DNA from: Streptomyces sp. NBC_00525
GTDB lineage: Bacteria; Actinomycetota; Actinomycetes; Streptomycetales; Streptomycetaceae
Length of the DNA stretch: 64,000 bases
Direction: 5' to 3'
Assembly (NCBI RefSeq): GCF_036346595.1
Contig: NZ_CP107834.1
Span: forward strand, 6,696,001 to 6,760,000
The notes under the pieces were generated by a model. That model saw nothing but the letters and a program-made list of their open reading frames with translations, was not told the DNA's origin and made no database searches. Made by a program: the position numbers and the translations under genes. Below are positions 8,666-19,271 of the stretch, piece after piece; positions within the stretch are counted from its first letter, which is position 1; each line of letters begins with the position of its first letter.

Positions 8666-10069
8666 TCAGGCCATCTCGGGCTGCGGCTCCAGCTTGGCGA
8701 CCGGCGCCGCCTTCGGCTCCCAGCGCCGCACGATCCGTACGTAGCCGTAGATCACCGAACCCATGGCCAGGATGAACAGCGGACCGAACAGCCACGGGTA
8801 GTGGGCCATCTCCAGCGACAGGTAGCGGTACGCCACCAGCAGCACGGAGAAGACCAACGTGCCGTGGACGACCAGCAGGGCGGCCGAGCGGTCCCAGCCG
8901 CGGTCGAAGGCGCGCACCCCGACTTCGAGGGTCAGCGTGAAGACCACACCGGCGACGAGGTCCGCGCCGTAGTGGTAGCCGAAGCCCAGGGTCGCGGCGA
9001 GCGTGGCGACCAGCCAGAAGGTGCCCGCGTACCGGAGGAACTTCGGGCCCCGGCGGGAGTGGATGTAGATCGCGGTGGCCCAGGCGGTGTGCAGACTCGG
9101 CATGCAGTTGCGCGGGGTGATCTCGTCGAACGGCATGTGATGCGGGGTGCCGACCGGCACGGCGGCGTCGGGCCAGAGATCGGCCATCGCCCAGTGCCCG
9201 CCGTCCGACCCGAACGCGAAGATGGGGCCGACCACCGGGAAGATCATGTAGATGGCGGGGCCGACCAGGCCGATCACCAGGAAGGTGCGCACCAGGTGGT
9301 GGCCGGGGAAGACGCGGTCGCGGGCCACGTGGCGCAGCTGGTACACCGCGACGCAGACGGCGGCGACGGGCAGCTGCGTATAGATGGAGTCGAGGAAGAA
9401 GTCGCCGGCCGGCCCGGTCGCCTCGACGAGGCGGCCCACCGCCCAGGACGGGTTGCCGAACGCCCGGTCGGCGTTGGCCAGGTACTGGTCGAGCACCAGC
9501 GGGCGGGTCTTCGAGGTGATGAGCAGCCAGGTGTCCCCGGTCTTGCGGCCCGCCACCAGCAGCAGTCCCAGACCGACACCCTTGAGCAGCAGCATCCGCT
9601 CCGGGCCCGTGCGGCGCGTGAGCGCGATGACCGTGACACCCACGATCACCCACAGCGCGCCGTTGCCGAAGGGGTGGCCGTCGGTGATCGGGGCATCGGC
9701 CACCAGCCGGATCAGTGCGACGACGGCGTCGATGCCGACCGCGACACCGAGCGCGATCAACCGCTGCCGCCAGGTGAGGACCACCATCATCAGCCCCATG
9801 CTGGCGTACAGCAGGAAGCCCGACTGAGGGGCGACGACCAGCTCCTGGACCTGCGTGGTGACCGGCCCCGGCAGGCCGTAGTGGCGGGCGGCGATCTCCA
9901 GTGCGACGAGGAAGGCGAGGGTTACCGCCGCGGCCGCCGTCCACAGGATCACTCGCGGTCGGCGCCACGCGGCGAAGGGTATTCGGCGGTCTGTCCGCGA
10001 ATCCCGCGATGCTTTTGATATCAATTCTCTGGCCGATGTCCTGGTTTTGGGCAAATGGTCACTTTTCAT
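8666..10069 (-). CDS. PAP2-superfamily integral membrane phosphatase / AUR1-like
   Basis: About 467 residues from ATG 10069 (a GTG at 10081 is the alternative). It has a basic cytoplasmic start and roughly nine or more membrane helices. The C-terminal half carries the PAP2 motifs RNCMPSLHTAW (catalytic His) and YHYGADLVAG (second His). The spacing and the MPSLHTAW form resemble the AUR1/inositol-phosphotransferase branch, so it may transfer or hydrolyse a phosphate on a lipid at the membrane. The substrate is not predictable. It is followed by a perfect terminator hairpin. Confidence 0.88.
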   Translation of the reverse strand: MKSDHLPKTRTSARELISKASRDSRTDRRIPFAAWRRPRVILWTAAAAVTLAFLVALEIAARHYGLPGPVTTQVQELVVAPQSGFLLYASMGLMMVVLTWRQRLIALGVAVGIDAVVALIRLVADAPITDGHPFGNGALWVIVGVTVIALTRRTGPERMLLLKGVGLGLLLVAGRKTGDTWLLITSKTRPLVLDQYLANADRAFGNPSWAVGRLVEATGPAGDFFLDSIYTQLPVAAVCVAVYQLRHVARDRVFPGHHLVRTFLVIGLVGPAIYMIFPVVGPIFAFGSDGGHWAMADLWPDAAVPVGTPHHMPFDEITPRNCMPSLHTAWATAIYIHSRRGPKFLRYAGTFWLVATLAATLGFGYHYGADLVAGVVFTLTLEVGVRAFDRGWDRSAALLVVHGTLVFSVLLVAYRYLSLEMAHYPWLFGPLFILAMGSVIYGYVRIVRRWEPKAAPVAKLEPQPEMA

Positions 10070-10191
10070 GCCGTACGGCACGGTGTGCGGGGCGATGAGG
10101 GCCGTCGCCGGGGTGGGATCATGCTAGCCGAGGGGTTTCGGAGGGTATCCGCTGGTCGGGAGTGCGTCGGGAGGGGTGTCCCGAATGAGGT

Positions 10192-10216
10192 GCAGCCCGC
10201 CACGGGGGCGGGCTGC
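10192..10216 (-). terminator. Terminator hairpin after the cellulase gene
   Basis: GCAGCCCGCC and GGCGGGCTGC form a perfect 10-bp stem about 40 bases beyond the cellulase stop. Confidence 0.75.
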
Positions 10217-10254
10217 GGTGCTCCTGCCGCGGAGCGGATCGTGCGCGGGGCCGG

Positions 10255-12267
<2,013 letters not shown>

Positions 12268-12310
12268 TCATGTGTTGAACGCGGGCGGGAGAGGTGTCCT
12301 CGATCGGGTG

Positions 12311-12628
12311 CTAGCAGTCGCATCCCGTCGCGTAGAGGGCGAGGTAGAGGGCCACTCCGGAGGAGAGTGCGAAGAAGGCCGTCGTGGCGGCGGCGACACC
12401 TCGGCGCGGGCCGCCCTTCGTGGGGGTGCGGAGGGTGGTCCAGGCTCCGTGGGTGAACGCGACGCCGGCGAGCGCGGTGCCCGCGACGGTGAGGCGGGGA
12501 TTGATCTGCCAGCTCCGATGGGCCACCCAGAGCAGGCTGCCGAGCAGTATGCACGCGAGCACGGTGAGCGCCGCCTCGCCGACGAACTCCGTGATCAGCT
12601 CCCGCAGGGGCTTGCCCCAGTTCACCAT
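12311..12628 (-). CDS. Small membrane protein, three predicted helices
   Basis: 105 residues from ATG 12628 behind CGGAGG (short spacing; ATG 12646 in the same frame is the alternative). Three hydrophobic segments are visible: about residues 15-35, 45-65 and 78-98. The tail is GCDC. I do not recognise a family. It is divergent from the ArgJ-like gene, with about 140 bases between them. Confidence 0.65.
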   Translation of the reverse strand: MVNWGKPLRELITEFVGEAALTVLACILLGSLLWVAHRSWQINPRLTVAGTALAGVAFTHGAWTTLRTPTKGGPRRGVAAATTAFFALSSGVALYLALYATGCDC

Positions 12629-12767
12629 GATCCTCCGTTCGCTCATTTCGCTTTGCTCGTCGGCCTGTTGGCTGATCCATGGAGGAGGACCTTCTTGGGG
12701 GTGTGTGGGTTGCCCGCTCATGACATCGGGTGGACGGCCGGACATTGAGGCTGTAAGTATATGTTGC

Positions 12768-13964
12768 ATGACGCATGATTATGCAGCTACTGAGGCGGGC
12801 GAGACCCTGGTCTGGCCCGGCGGTTTCTTCGGGTATACCGGGCATGGCGGGTTGCGTGAGAGTGGGGACGATATTTCGATCGTCGCCTCGGACCGGCCGG
12901 CGGTCAGTGCCGCCGTGTTCACGCGAAGCCTCTTCGCCGGCCCCGCCGTGGTGCTCAGCCGTCGCAACGCCGCCGGGCGGCAGCTGCGCGCCGTGACCAC
13001 CCTGGCGCAGAACGCCAACGTCGCCACCGGGCGCGAGGGGGAGCGGAACGCCGCCGAGGTCGTCCGCCGGGTCGCCGGGATTCTCGGCGTCCCCGAGGGC
13101 GATGTGCTCATCGGTTCCACCGGGGTCATCGGCCGCCCCCTGCCGATGACCACCATCCTCCCGCACTTCGACCGGACCGCCGAGCGGGGCGTCGAGGCGT
13201 TCACCGCCGGACCGCTGGACGTGGCCCGCGCGATGATGACCACCGACACCCGCCCCAAGACCGCCGCCCGCACCGTGGGGGAGGCCCGCATCGTGGGTGT
13301 CGCCAAGGGCGTCGGCATGCTGGAGCCCGACATGGCCACGATGCTGGCCTATGTGTTCACCGACGCCGAACTCTCACCGGAGGACCTGGACGCCGCGCTG
13401 CGCGGGGCGGTGAACCGTACGTTCAACTGTCTGAGCATCGACACCGACACCTCCACCTCCGACACCGTGGCCGTCCTCGCCAACGGCGCCGCCGGACCGG
13501 TCGACCCGGCGCTGTTCGCCGAGGCGCTGGCCGACCTGTGCCTGGACCTCACCCTGCAGATGGCGCGCGACGGCGAGGGCGCCACCAAGCTCCTGCGGGT
13601 CACCGTGGGCGGCGCCCGCGACCACGCCCAGGCCAAGCGGGTGGCCAAGAGCGTGGTCAACTCGCCGCTGGTCAAGACCGCCGTGCACGGCGCGGACCCC
13701 AACTGGGGTCGCGTCCTCATGGCCATCGGCAAGAACTCCGACGAGATCGACATCGTGCCCGGCGACGTCACCGTCAGGTTCGGCGACATCGCGGTGTATC
13801 CCGACGAGCCCGAGGCCGACACCCTCGACGCCCTGGTGGAACTCATGCGCCGGGACGAGGTGGACATCGTCATCACGCTCGGGCTCGGCACGGCCGAGGC
13901 GACCGTGTACGGCTGCGACCTGTCCGCCGGGTACATCCGCGTCAACGCCGACTACACGACCTGA
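12768..13964 (+). CDS. argJ: ArgJ/OAT2-family ornithine acetyltransferase
   Basis: 398 residues. The family moves acetyl groups between N-acetylornithine and glutamate, and the precursor cuts itself before a conserved Thr. That motif is present as KGVGMLEPDMATMLAY, with Thr191 the nucleophile after self-cleavage into alpha and beta chains. STGVIGR, MTTDTRPK, SIDTDTSTSDT and HGADPNWGR are also conserved. The ending VYGCDLSAGYIRVNADYTT is, from memory, closer to OAT2 of the clavulanic acid cluster than to housekeeping ArgJ. No other arginine genes are adjacent, so an orphan or secondary role is likely. It ends at a strong terminator. Confidence 0.93.
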   Translation: MTHDYAATEAGETLVWPGGFFGYTGHGGLRESGDDISIVASDRPAVSAAVFTRSLFAGPAVVLSRRNAAGRQLRAVTTLAQNANVATGREGERNAAEVVRRVAGILGVPEGDVLIGSTGVIGRPLPMTTILPHFDRTAERGVEAFTAGPLDVARAMMTTDTRPKTAARTVGEARIVGVAKGVGMLEPDMATMLAYVFTDAELSPEDLDAALRGAVNRTFNCLSIDTDTSTSDTVAVLANGAAGPVDPALFAEALADLCLDLTLQMARDGEGATKLLRVTVGGARDHAQAKRVAKSVVNSPLVKTAVHGADPNWGRVLMAIGKNSDEIDIVPGDVTVRFGDIAVYPDEPEADTLDALVELMRRDEVDIVITLGLGTAEATVYGCDLSAGYIRVNADYTT

Positions 13965-13983
13965 CCACCGGACCGCTGCCACC

Positions 13984-14020
13984 GGGCCGCCGCCTCCCCG
14001 TTGCGGGGTGGCGGCGGCCC
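13984..14020. terminator. Bidirectional terminator hairpin
   Basis: GGGCCGCCGCC-T-CCCCG pairs with CGGGG-T-GGCGGCGGCCC around TTG, nearly perfect over 17 bases, between the convergent argJ-like and DoxX-like genes. Confidence 0.88.
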
Positions 14021-14023
14021 GCC

Positions 14024-14392
14024 TCACACCCGTACGAAACTGACCACCAGCACGGCCAGCGACAGCGTCAGCAGGCCGAGGCAGTTCACCCAGAACGTCC
14101 GGCCCAGCGCGCGGGCGCGGATGTGCGCGGCGGCGGCCGCGAGGAAGTACACCACGATGGCCGCGGTCGTCGTCATGGCGACACCGGGCACCCAGAAGCC
14201 CACCACGAGGCCCGCCACCGACGCCGTCTTGGCGGTGGTCAGCAGCCACCACCAGTCGCGCGGCAGCCGGACGCCGTCCAGGCAGTCGGCGATGAACCGC
14301 GGCGGCCGCAGCATCATCGCCGCGTCACCGGCCTGGATGACCAGCAGGATCACCACCGGCCATATGGGGGAGGGGAGTTCGGAGAGAGTCAT
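14024..14392 (-). CDS. DoxX-like small membrane protein
   Basis: 122 residues with four hydrophobic helices and the layout of DoxX-like proteins (VVILLVIQAGDAAMM, a central KTASVAGLVVGFWVPG helix, and a final hydrophobic helix). Members are linked to redox or oxidative stress, but the role here is unknown. It starts three bases after the TetR stop, so it is the second gene of a tetR-doxX operon. Confidence 0.75.
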   Translation of the reverse strand: MTLSELPSPIWPVVILLVIQAGDAAMMLRPPRFIADCLDGVRLPRDWWWLLTTAKTASVAGLVVGFWVPGVAMTTTAAIVVYFLAAAAAHIRARALGRTFWVNCLGLLTLSLAVLVVSFVRV

Positions 14393-14395
14393 CGG

Positions 14396-15001
14396 TCAGT
14401 TCCCTTCCTGGGCGGTGATGAAGCGGGCGGTGGCTTCGAGCCGCGCCGCCGTCTGTTCGGGGTCGGTCGTCCGGGTGGCGAGGAGCATCAACTCGCCCAG
14501 GTAGCCCGCGAACATCACCTGCGCGCCGAGCCGGGCGCGCGCCTCGGGCATCCCCGCGTGCACCAGAGCGGCCATCAGGTTCTCCTCGGTGAGCGTGCGC
14601 AGCGCGCCCAGGGCGGCGTTCTCCGGCCGGCCGCGGGCCAAGGTCCGGAAGTACGCGCGGGCGAGGTCGTCGTTCTCCGCGAACAGCGCCAGGAACGGGT
14701 CGAAGTAGTGGCCCAGATACTCGGCGGCGTCCGGCGCCTCCGCTCCCGCCACCGCCACCGGCGGAGCCGGAATGCGGTCCGCGATGGCCTGGTCGTACAC
14801 CAGGCCCAGCAGCGACTCCTTGTCCCCGACCGCCATCACCGCACCCACCGACACCCCCGCCTCCGCCGCGATCCGGCGCACCGTCGTGCGCTGGAAGCCG
14901 AGCTCCGTGAAGAGCTGGGCGGCGGCCTCCACGATGCGTGCGGCGGTCTGCCGCTTCTGCACCGCACGCGTTGACTGAACCTGTTCACCGAACATGTTCA
15001 T
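14396..15001 (-). CDS. TetR-family transcriptional regulator
   Basis: About 201 residues. The N-terminal helix-turn-helix is clear: RIVEAAAQLFTELGFQRTTV, then IAAEAGVSVGAVMAVGDKES. The ligand domain ends at FITAQEGN. ATG 15001 or ATG 14995 could be the start. The start region carries two TGAAC/GTTCA-type palindromes, which fits autorepression. It probably controls the DoxX-like gene behind it. Confidence 0.9.
   Translation of the reverse strand: MNMFGEQVQSTRAVQKRQTAARIVEAAAQLFTELGFQRTTVRRIAAEAGVSVGAVMAVGDKESLLGLVYDQAIADRIPAPPVAVAGAEAPDAAEYLGHYFDPFLALFAENDDLARAYFRTLARGRPENAALGALRTLTEENLMAALVHAGMPEARARLGAQVMFAGYLGELMLLATRTTDPEQTAARLEATARFITAQEGN
14976..14999. promoter_or_regulatory. Paired palindromes at the tetR start, likely operator
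   Basis: TGAACCTGTTCA (14976-14987) and GAACATGTTC (14990-14999) lie side by side over the first codons. Both have GAAC/GTTC arms. Assignment to the adjacent TetR is inference. Confidence 0.5.
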
Positions 15002-15030
15002 AATGTACGAGCGGGGCGCTGCCCACGCAA

Positions 15031-15065
15031 GAGCCCCGGTCCGCACAGGGGACGGACCGGGGCTC
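15031..15065 (-). terminator. Terminator after the LLM oxidoreductase
   Basis: GAGCCCCGGTCCG and CGGACCGGGGCTC form a perfect 13-bp stem with a 9-base loop, 26 bases past the stop. Confidence 0.88.
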
Positions 15066-15090
15066 GGCTGCGCGGCGCGGACGGCCGCGG

Positions 15091-15981
15091 TTACAACTCG
15101 TCGGCGAACGCGTCGGCGAGCGCGCGGTACTCGGCCAGCGGCAGGGTCATCGCGCTCCGCTCCGCCGTGACCACCTGGAGCGCGACGTGGTCGGCGCCCG
15201 CCGCGAAGTACTCGGCCGCCCGCGCCTTCACGCGCCCGGCGTCACCGAGCGCGAAGAGGGCGTCCAGCAGGCGCTCGCTGCCGCCGCCCGCGAAGTCGCC
15301 CTCGGTGAACCCGAGGCGCAGCAGGTTGCCGGTGTAGTTGGGCAGTTGGAGGTACATCGCCAGCATGGCGCGCGCCGTGGCGCGGGCCCGGTCGAGGTCC
15401 GTGTCGAGCACGACGGTCAACTCGGGGGCGAGCAGGGCGTCCGGCCCCAGCGCCTCGCGTGCCTCGGCCGTGTGGGCAGCGGTGACGAGGTAGGGGTGGG
15501 CGCCCAGCGCCCGGTCCGAGGCGAGCCGCAGCATCTTGGGGCCGAGCGCCGCCAGCACCCGGCGGCCGGGCCCCACGGACGGGTCGGCGGCGTCCAGCGC
15601 GTCGAGGTACTCCACCATCGCGCTGTACGGCTTCGCGTACTGCGGGGCGAGGGCGCCGTGGCTGACGCCCAGGCCGAGCACGAAGCGGTCCCGGGCCGCC
15701 GGGTCGAGCGACGCGATCCGGGCCGCCACCTCCTCGGCGGTGTGGTTCCAGATGCTCAGGATGCCGGTCGCGACGGTGAGGGTGCGGGTCGCCTCCAGGA
15801 CCGTGGCGGCATCGTCGGGGGAGGGGCTGGCGCCGATCCACAGCGTTCCGAAGCCCAGTGCCTCGATCTCCGCTGCCGCCGCCGCGATCGCCTTCTTCCC
15901 GTCGTCATCGGCCTGCGACGCGTTCAGCGCGCCGTTCCAGATGCCGACCCGGCCGAACTTCTCACGTGTGTGCGCAGTCAT
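15091..15981 (-). CDS. LLM-class F420-dependent oxidoreductase
   Basis: 296 residues with the luciferase-like monooxygenase (TIM-barrel) pattern: VGIWNGALNASQ, a GFGTLWIG strand, ATGILSIWNH, FVLGLGVSHG and VLAALGPKMLRLA. Proteins with this opening form a mycobacterial/streptomycete family believed to use coenzyme F420. The substrate is unknown. Monocistronic, with its own terminator. Confidence 0.88.
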   Translation of the reverse strand: MTAHTREKFGRVGIWNGALNASQADDDGKKAIAAAAAEIEALGFGTLWIGASPSPDDAATVLEATRTLTVATGILSIWNHTAEEVAARIASLDPAARDRFVLGLGVSHGALAPQYAKPYSAMVEYLDALDAADPSVGPGRRVLAALGPKMLRLASDRALGAHPYLVTAAHTAEAREALGPDALLAPELTVVLDTDLDRARATARAMLAMYLQLPNYTGNLLRLGFTEGDFAGGGSERLLDALFALGDAGRVKARAAEYFAAGADHVALQVVTAERSAMTLPLAEYRALADAFADEL

Positions 15982-16185
15982 GCCGGAGACAACAGCCCCC
16001 GGCCCCCGCTATTCCCGAAGGCGGCCGAACGGGTGGCGCGGGCCGACACACCGTCACCCGCCCGGCTGCGCAACCCGTGTGGACCAGTCACCGCGTGTGC
16101 GGCGGTGGTGGCGGGGGCAACCGGCGGATATTGAATGCTCTGCGGCCCCGCAGGGACGCACCCGCCCCGACGAGGAGGAGCTGCC

Positions 16186-17730
16186 TTGACGACCCCCGCC
16201 GCATCGGAGGGCCCCGGCGACCGGGAACGGCGCCCGCGCGGAAGAGATGACCGGGAGCGCGAGCGGCGCGAGGAGGCGGCGGCGCCGGGCGACTCCGGAC
16301 TCGGCACCATCACCACCGCCGTCCCGGCCAGGCTGGACCGGCTGCCGTGGTCCCGCTGGCACTGGATGATCGTCATCGGCCTCGGCACCGTGTGGATTCT
16401 CGACGGCCTCGAAGTCACCACGGTCGGCAACATCGCCAGCCGGCTCTCGGAGGACGGCTCCGGCCTGGACATCACCTCCGCCCAGGTCACCGGGCTCGCC
16501 GCCGCCCTCTACGTGGCGGGCGCCTGTACCGGCGCGCTGTTCTTCGGCTGGCTCACCGACCGCTACGGCCGCAAGAAGCTGTTCATGGTGACGCTGGCCG
16601 TCTACCTGGGCGCGACCGCCATGACCGGTCTCTCGTTCAGCGCCTGGTGGTTCTTCCTCTTCCGTTTCCTCACCGGCTTCGGCATCGGCGGCGAGTACGC
16701 GGCGATCAACTCGGCCATCGACGAACTCATCCCGTCGAAGTACCGGGGCCGGGTGGACCTCATCATCAACGGCAGCTACTGGCTGGGCGCGGTCGGCGGC
16801 GCCCTGCTGTCGATCGTCATGCTGAACACCGACTACTTCCCCAAGGACCTCGGCTGGCGGCTCACCTTCGCCCTCGGCGTCGTCCTGGGCCTGGTGATCC
16901 TGCTCGTACGCCGGCATGTGCCGGAGAGCCCGCGCTGGCAGTTCATCCACGGCCACGGCGAGCAGGCCGACGAACTGGTCGACTCCGTCGAGCGGGAGAT
17001 CGAGGAGGAGAAGGGCGAGAAGCTGCCGCCCCCGGCCGGCGAGATCACCATCCACGAACGCAAGAGCATCGGTTTCGGGCTCATCGCCAAGACCGTCTTC
17101 CACAGCTACCCCAAGCGCGCGGTGCTCGGCCTCTCCCTCTTCATCGGGCAGGCGTTCCTCTACAACGCGATCACCTTCGGCTTCGGCGCGATCCTCACCA
17201 CCTTCTACGACGTCGAGAGCGGCCACACCGGCTACTACTTCGCGGTGATCGCGGCGGGCAACTTCATCGGCCCGCTGGTGCTGGGCAAACTGTTCGACAC
17301 CATCGGACGGCGCGTCATGATCGCCACCACGTACATCCTGCCGGGCATCCTGCTGTTCATCACGGCCTGGCTGTTCGATCGGGGCTCGCTGACCGCCAAC
17401 ACCCTGACCGCCTGCTGGTGCGTGGTCCTGTTCTTCGCCTCGGCCGGCGCCAGCAGCGCCTACCTCACGGTCTCCGAGGTGTTCCCGATGGAGACCAGGG
17501 CCATGGCCATCGCCTTCTTCTACGCGATCGGCACGGCGGCCGGCGGGATCAGCGGCCCCCTGATCTTCGCCGACCTCACCGAGTCGGGCGTTCCCGGCGA
17601 CACCGCCCTCGCCTTCTCCATCGGTGCCGGGCTGATGTGCGCGGCCGGACTCGTCGCGGCCTTCCTCGCGGTGGACGCCGAACAGCGCTCCCTGGAGGAC
17701 ATCGCCAAGCCGCTCTCCCAGACCACGTAG
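16186..17730 (+). CDS. MFS transporter, sugar-porter type
   Basis: 514 residues from TTG with a perfect GAGGAGGAG ribosome site. A charged, Arg/Glu-rich N-tail of about 45 residues precedes 12 predicted membrane helices. The MFS signature between helices 2 and 3 is GWLTDRYGRKKLF. FRFLTGFGIGGEYAAINSAI, VPESPRWQF and VSEVFPMETRAMA mark the sugar-porter (SP/metabolite:H+ symporter) branch. A cytoplasmic loop with EREIEEEKGEKL lies in the middle. Substrate not predictable. Followed by a strong terminator. Confidence 0.92.
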   Translation: MTTPAASEGPGDRERRPRGRDDRERERREEAAAPGDSGLGTITTAVPARLDRLPWSRWHWMIVIGLGTVWILDGLEVTTVGNIASRLSEDGSGLDITSAQVTGLAAALYVAGACTGALFFGWLTDRYGRKKLFMVTLAVYLGATAMTGLSFSAWWFFLFRFLTGFGIGGEYAAINSAIDELIPSKYRGRVDLIINGSYWLGAVGGALLSIVMLNTDYFPKDLGWRLTFALGVVLGLVILLVRRHVPESPRWQFIHGHGEQADELVDSVEREIEEEKGEKLPPPAGEITIHERKSIGFGLIAKTVFHSYPKRAVLGLSLFIGQAFLYNAITFGFGAILTTFYDVESGHTGYYFAVIAAGNFIGPLVLGKLFDTIGRRVMIATTYILPGILLFITAWLFDRGSLTANTLTACWCVVLFFASAGASSAYLTVSEVFPMETRAMAIAFFYAIGTAAGGISGPLIFADLTESGVPGDTALAFSIGAGLMCAAGLVAAFLAVDAEQRSLEDIAKPLSQTT

Positions 17731-17752
17731 AGGAGCACCCGCACACGACCTC

Positions 17753-17788
17753 GGGCCGGACCCGCGCGCACGGCAGCGGGTCCGGCCC
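17753..17788 (+). terminator. Terminator after the MFS gene
   Basis: GGGCCGGACCCGC and GCGGGTCCGGCCC form a perfect 13-bp stem with a 10-base loop, 23 bases after the stop. Confidence 0.88.
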
Positions 17789-17897
17789 CTCCGTGCCGCG
17801 GCGACAGGACCACCGCCCGGCACCCCGGCCGATCATGGACGGCCCCGTTCGGGGCACACGACGGGCGACGACGTCCGCGACCCGCCGAGGAGACACC

Positions 17898-18650
17898 GTG
17901 CCGATACGCAGACCGGGAAGCACCGCACCCGACCCCGTCGCCCGGGGGCCGCTGCTCACCCTCGCCCTGGCCGGTGCCCTGATCGGCGGGGCGGCCCTGC
18001 TCTTCGTCCGGTTCGCGCACTGGGCGGGCGCCCACCCCGTCCTCGCCGTCCTGCTGGCGCTCCTCGCCCTCCCCGTGCTCTACATCCTCTTCCGCGCCAT
18101 GCCGCGCGCCCGCGAACTGCGCCGGGCCGCCTGCGCGGGCATGGCCCCGCCCCCGGCGGAGGAGAGCGTGCCCGCCCCCGCACCCGTGACCCTGCCGTCG
18201 CCCGCCGGTGCGCGGGACGGGCTCACCGAAGTGCTGCCGCCGCCGGTCCCCGACTTCGCCGCCCTCGACCCCGACGGCTTCGAGGCCGCCGTGGCCGCCC
18301 TGTGCGAGCGGGACGGCTGCCGGGACGTCGAGGTGGTCGGCGGGTCCGGCGACCTCGGCGCCGACGTCCTCGCGACCGCGCCCGACGGGCGGCGCGTCGT
18401 CCTCCAGTGCAAGCAGTACGGCCCCGAGCACAAGGTGGGCTCCCAGGACCTCCAGCGCTTCGGCGGCACCTGCTGGACCGTGCACGGCGCCCAGCTGGCC
18501 GCCGTCGTGACCACAAGCGAATTCACCGCACCGGCCCTCGAATACGCGCAGACGTGCGGCATCCAGTGCGTCGACGGCACAACGCTCACCGCCTGGGCCG
18601 ACGGCACCGGCCCGGCCCCCTGGGGCCCCGCCATGGTGGACACCGTCTGA
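17898..18650 (+). CDS. Membrane-anchored Mrr-like restriction endonuclease-fold protein
   Basis: 250 residues from GTG with GAGGAGA seven bases upstream. Two hydrophobic helices (about residues 18-38 and 45-65) are followed by a Pro-rich linker. The C-terminal Mrr-type catalytic domain begins PDFAALDPDGFEAAVAALCE. The catalytic residues of the PD-(D/E)XK fold are present: Asp in SGDLGADVLA and Gln-x-Lys in VVLQCKQYG, followed by QDLQRFGGT and TTSEFTAPA. Mrr-type enzymes cut modified or foreign DNA. Membrane tethering suggests action on incoming DNA, which is inference. Confidence 0.88.
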   Translation: MPIRRPGSTAPDPVARGPLLTLALAGALIGGAALLFVRFAHWAGAHPVLAVLLALLALPVLYILFRAMPRARELRRAACAGMAPPPAEESVPAPAPVTLPSPAGARDGLTEVLPPPVPDFAALDPDGFEAAVAALCERDGCRDVEVVGGSGDLGADVLATAPDGRRVVLQCKQYGPEHKVGSQDLQRFGGTCWTVHGAQLAAVVTTSEFTAPALEYAQTCGIQCVDGTTLTAWADGTGPAPWGPAMVDTV

Positions 18651-18686
18651 GCACCCCACACCACCGGGCCGCCCCGGACACGCGCG

Positions 18687-18719
18687 GGGGCGCGGACCCC
18701 GTACGGGAATCCGCGCCCC
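18687..18719 (+). terminator. Terminator after the Mrr-like gene
   Basis: GGGGCGCGGA and TCCGCGCCCC form a perfect 10-bp stem. The loop contains a second palindrome, CCCGTACGGG. Confidence 0.8.
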
Positions 18720-18738
18720 TGCCCGGAACGGTGGGACC

Positions 18739-18987
18739 TCACACCGGGACGGCCCCCGAGTGATCGGCGCGCCCCGGCTCCTCGGCGGGGAACTCGCGGT
18801 CGAGCAGGGCATCCGCCCTGCTCAGGGCCTCACGTACCTCACTGACACCCGTCATCACACACAGCGTGTACGCCGTGTCCTCGCGCCGCCGTACGGACTC
18901 CGGGGTGGAACGGCGCTCGTCCTCGATCACGGCATCGGCGTAACGGGACAGCGCGGCGCGCAGGTCTGCGGGCGTGGGAAGCAGCAC
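18739..18987 (-). CDS. Small regulatory-type hypothetical protein (DUF5133-like)
   Basis: 82 residues from a GTG placed six bases after GAGGAGGAG, which fixes the start. The opening LLPTPADLRAALSRYADA and the EDTAYTLCVMTGVSEVREAL motif match small streptomycete proteins that I recall as DUF5133. Function unknown. Confidence 0.8.
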   Translation of the reverse strand: MLLPTPADLRAALSRYADAVIEDERRSTPESVRRREDTAYTLCVMTGVSEVREALSRADALLDREFPAEEPGRADHSGAVPV

Positions 18988-19271
18988 AGCCAACTCCTCC
19001 TCAACTGAACTGACCCTCCCGAGCCGGATCGACGGCCGGGGCAGGGGTCGTCGCTCACGACGATCTTCGATCATCGGATTCCCCGTATCGCGCAGACCAA
19101 TCCCACCATTTTCGGCCGAACCGGAAACCCGTTCCCCGCCAGGCGCGGCCGAAACGCGCCGGACGCTCGGACAGCACAGAACCGGCGCACCGGGACCGGG
19201 GCCGTGTTGCGCCGGACGGCACGGTGGAACGTAAGGTCTCCTCGCCGAGCTACTTGGACCGGGGGGTCTTC

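Noticed and set aside
16054..17823. Long minus-strand frame opposite the MFS gene
   Set aside because: Shadow. The plus strand encodes a complete transporter with a perfect ribosome site.
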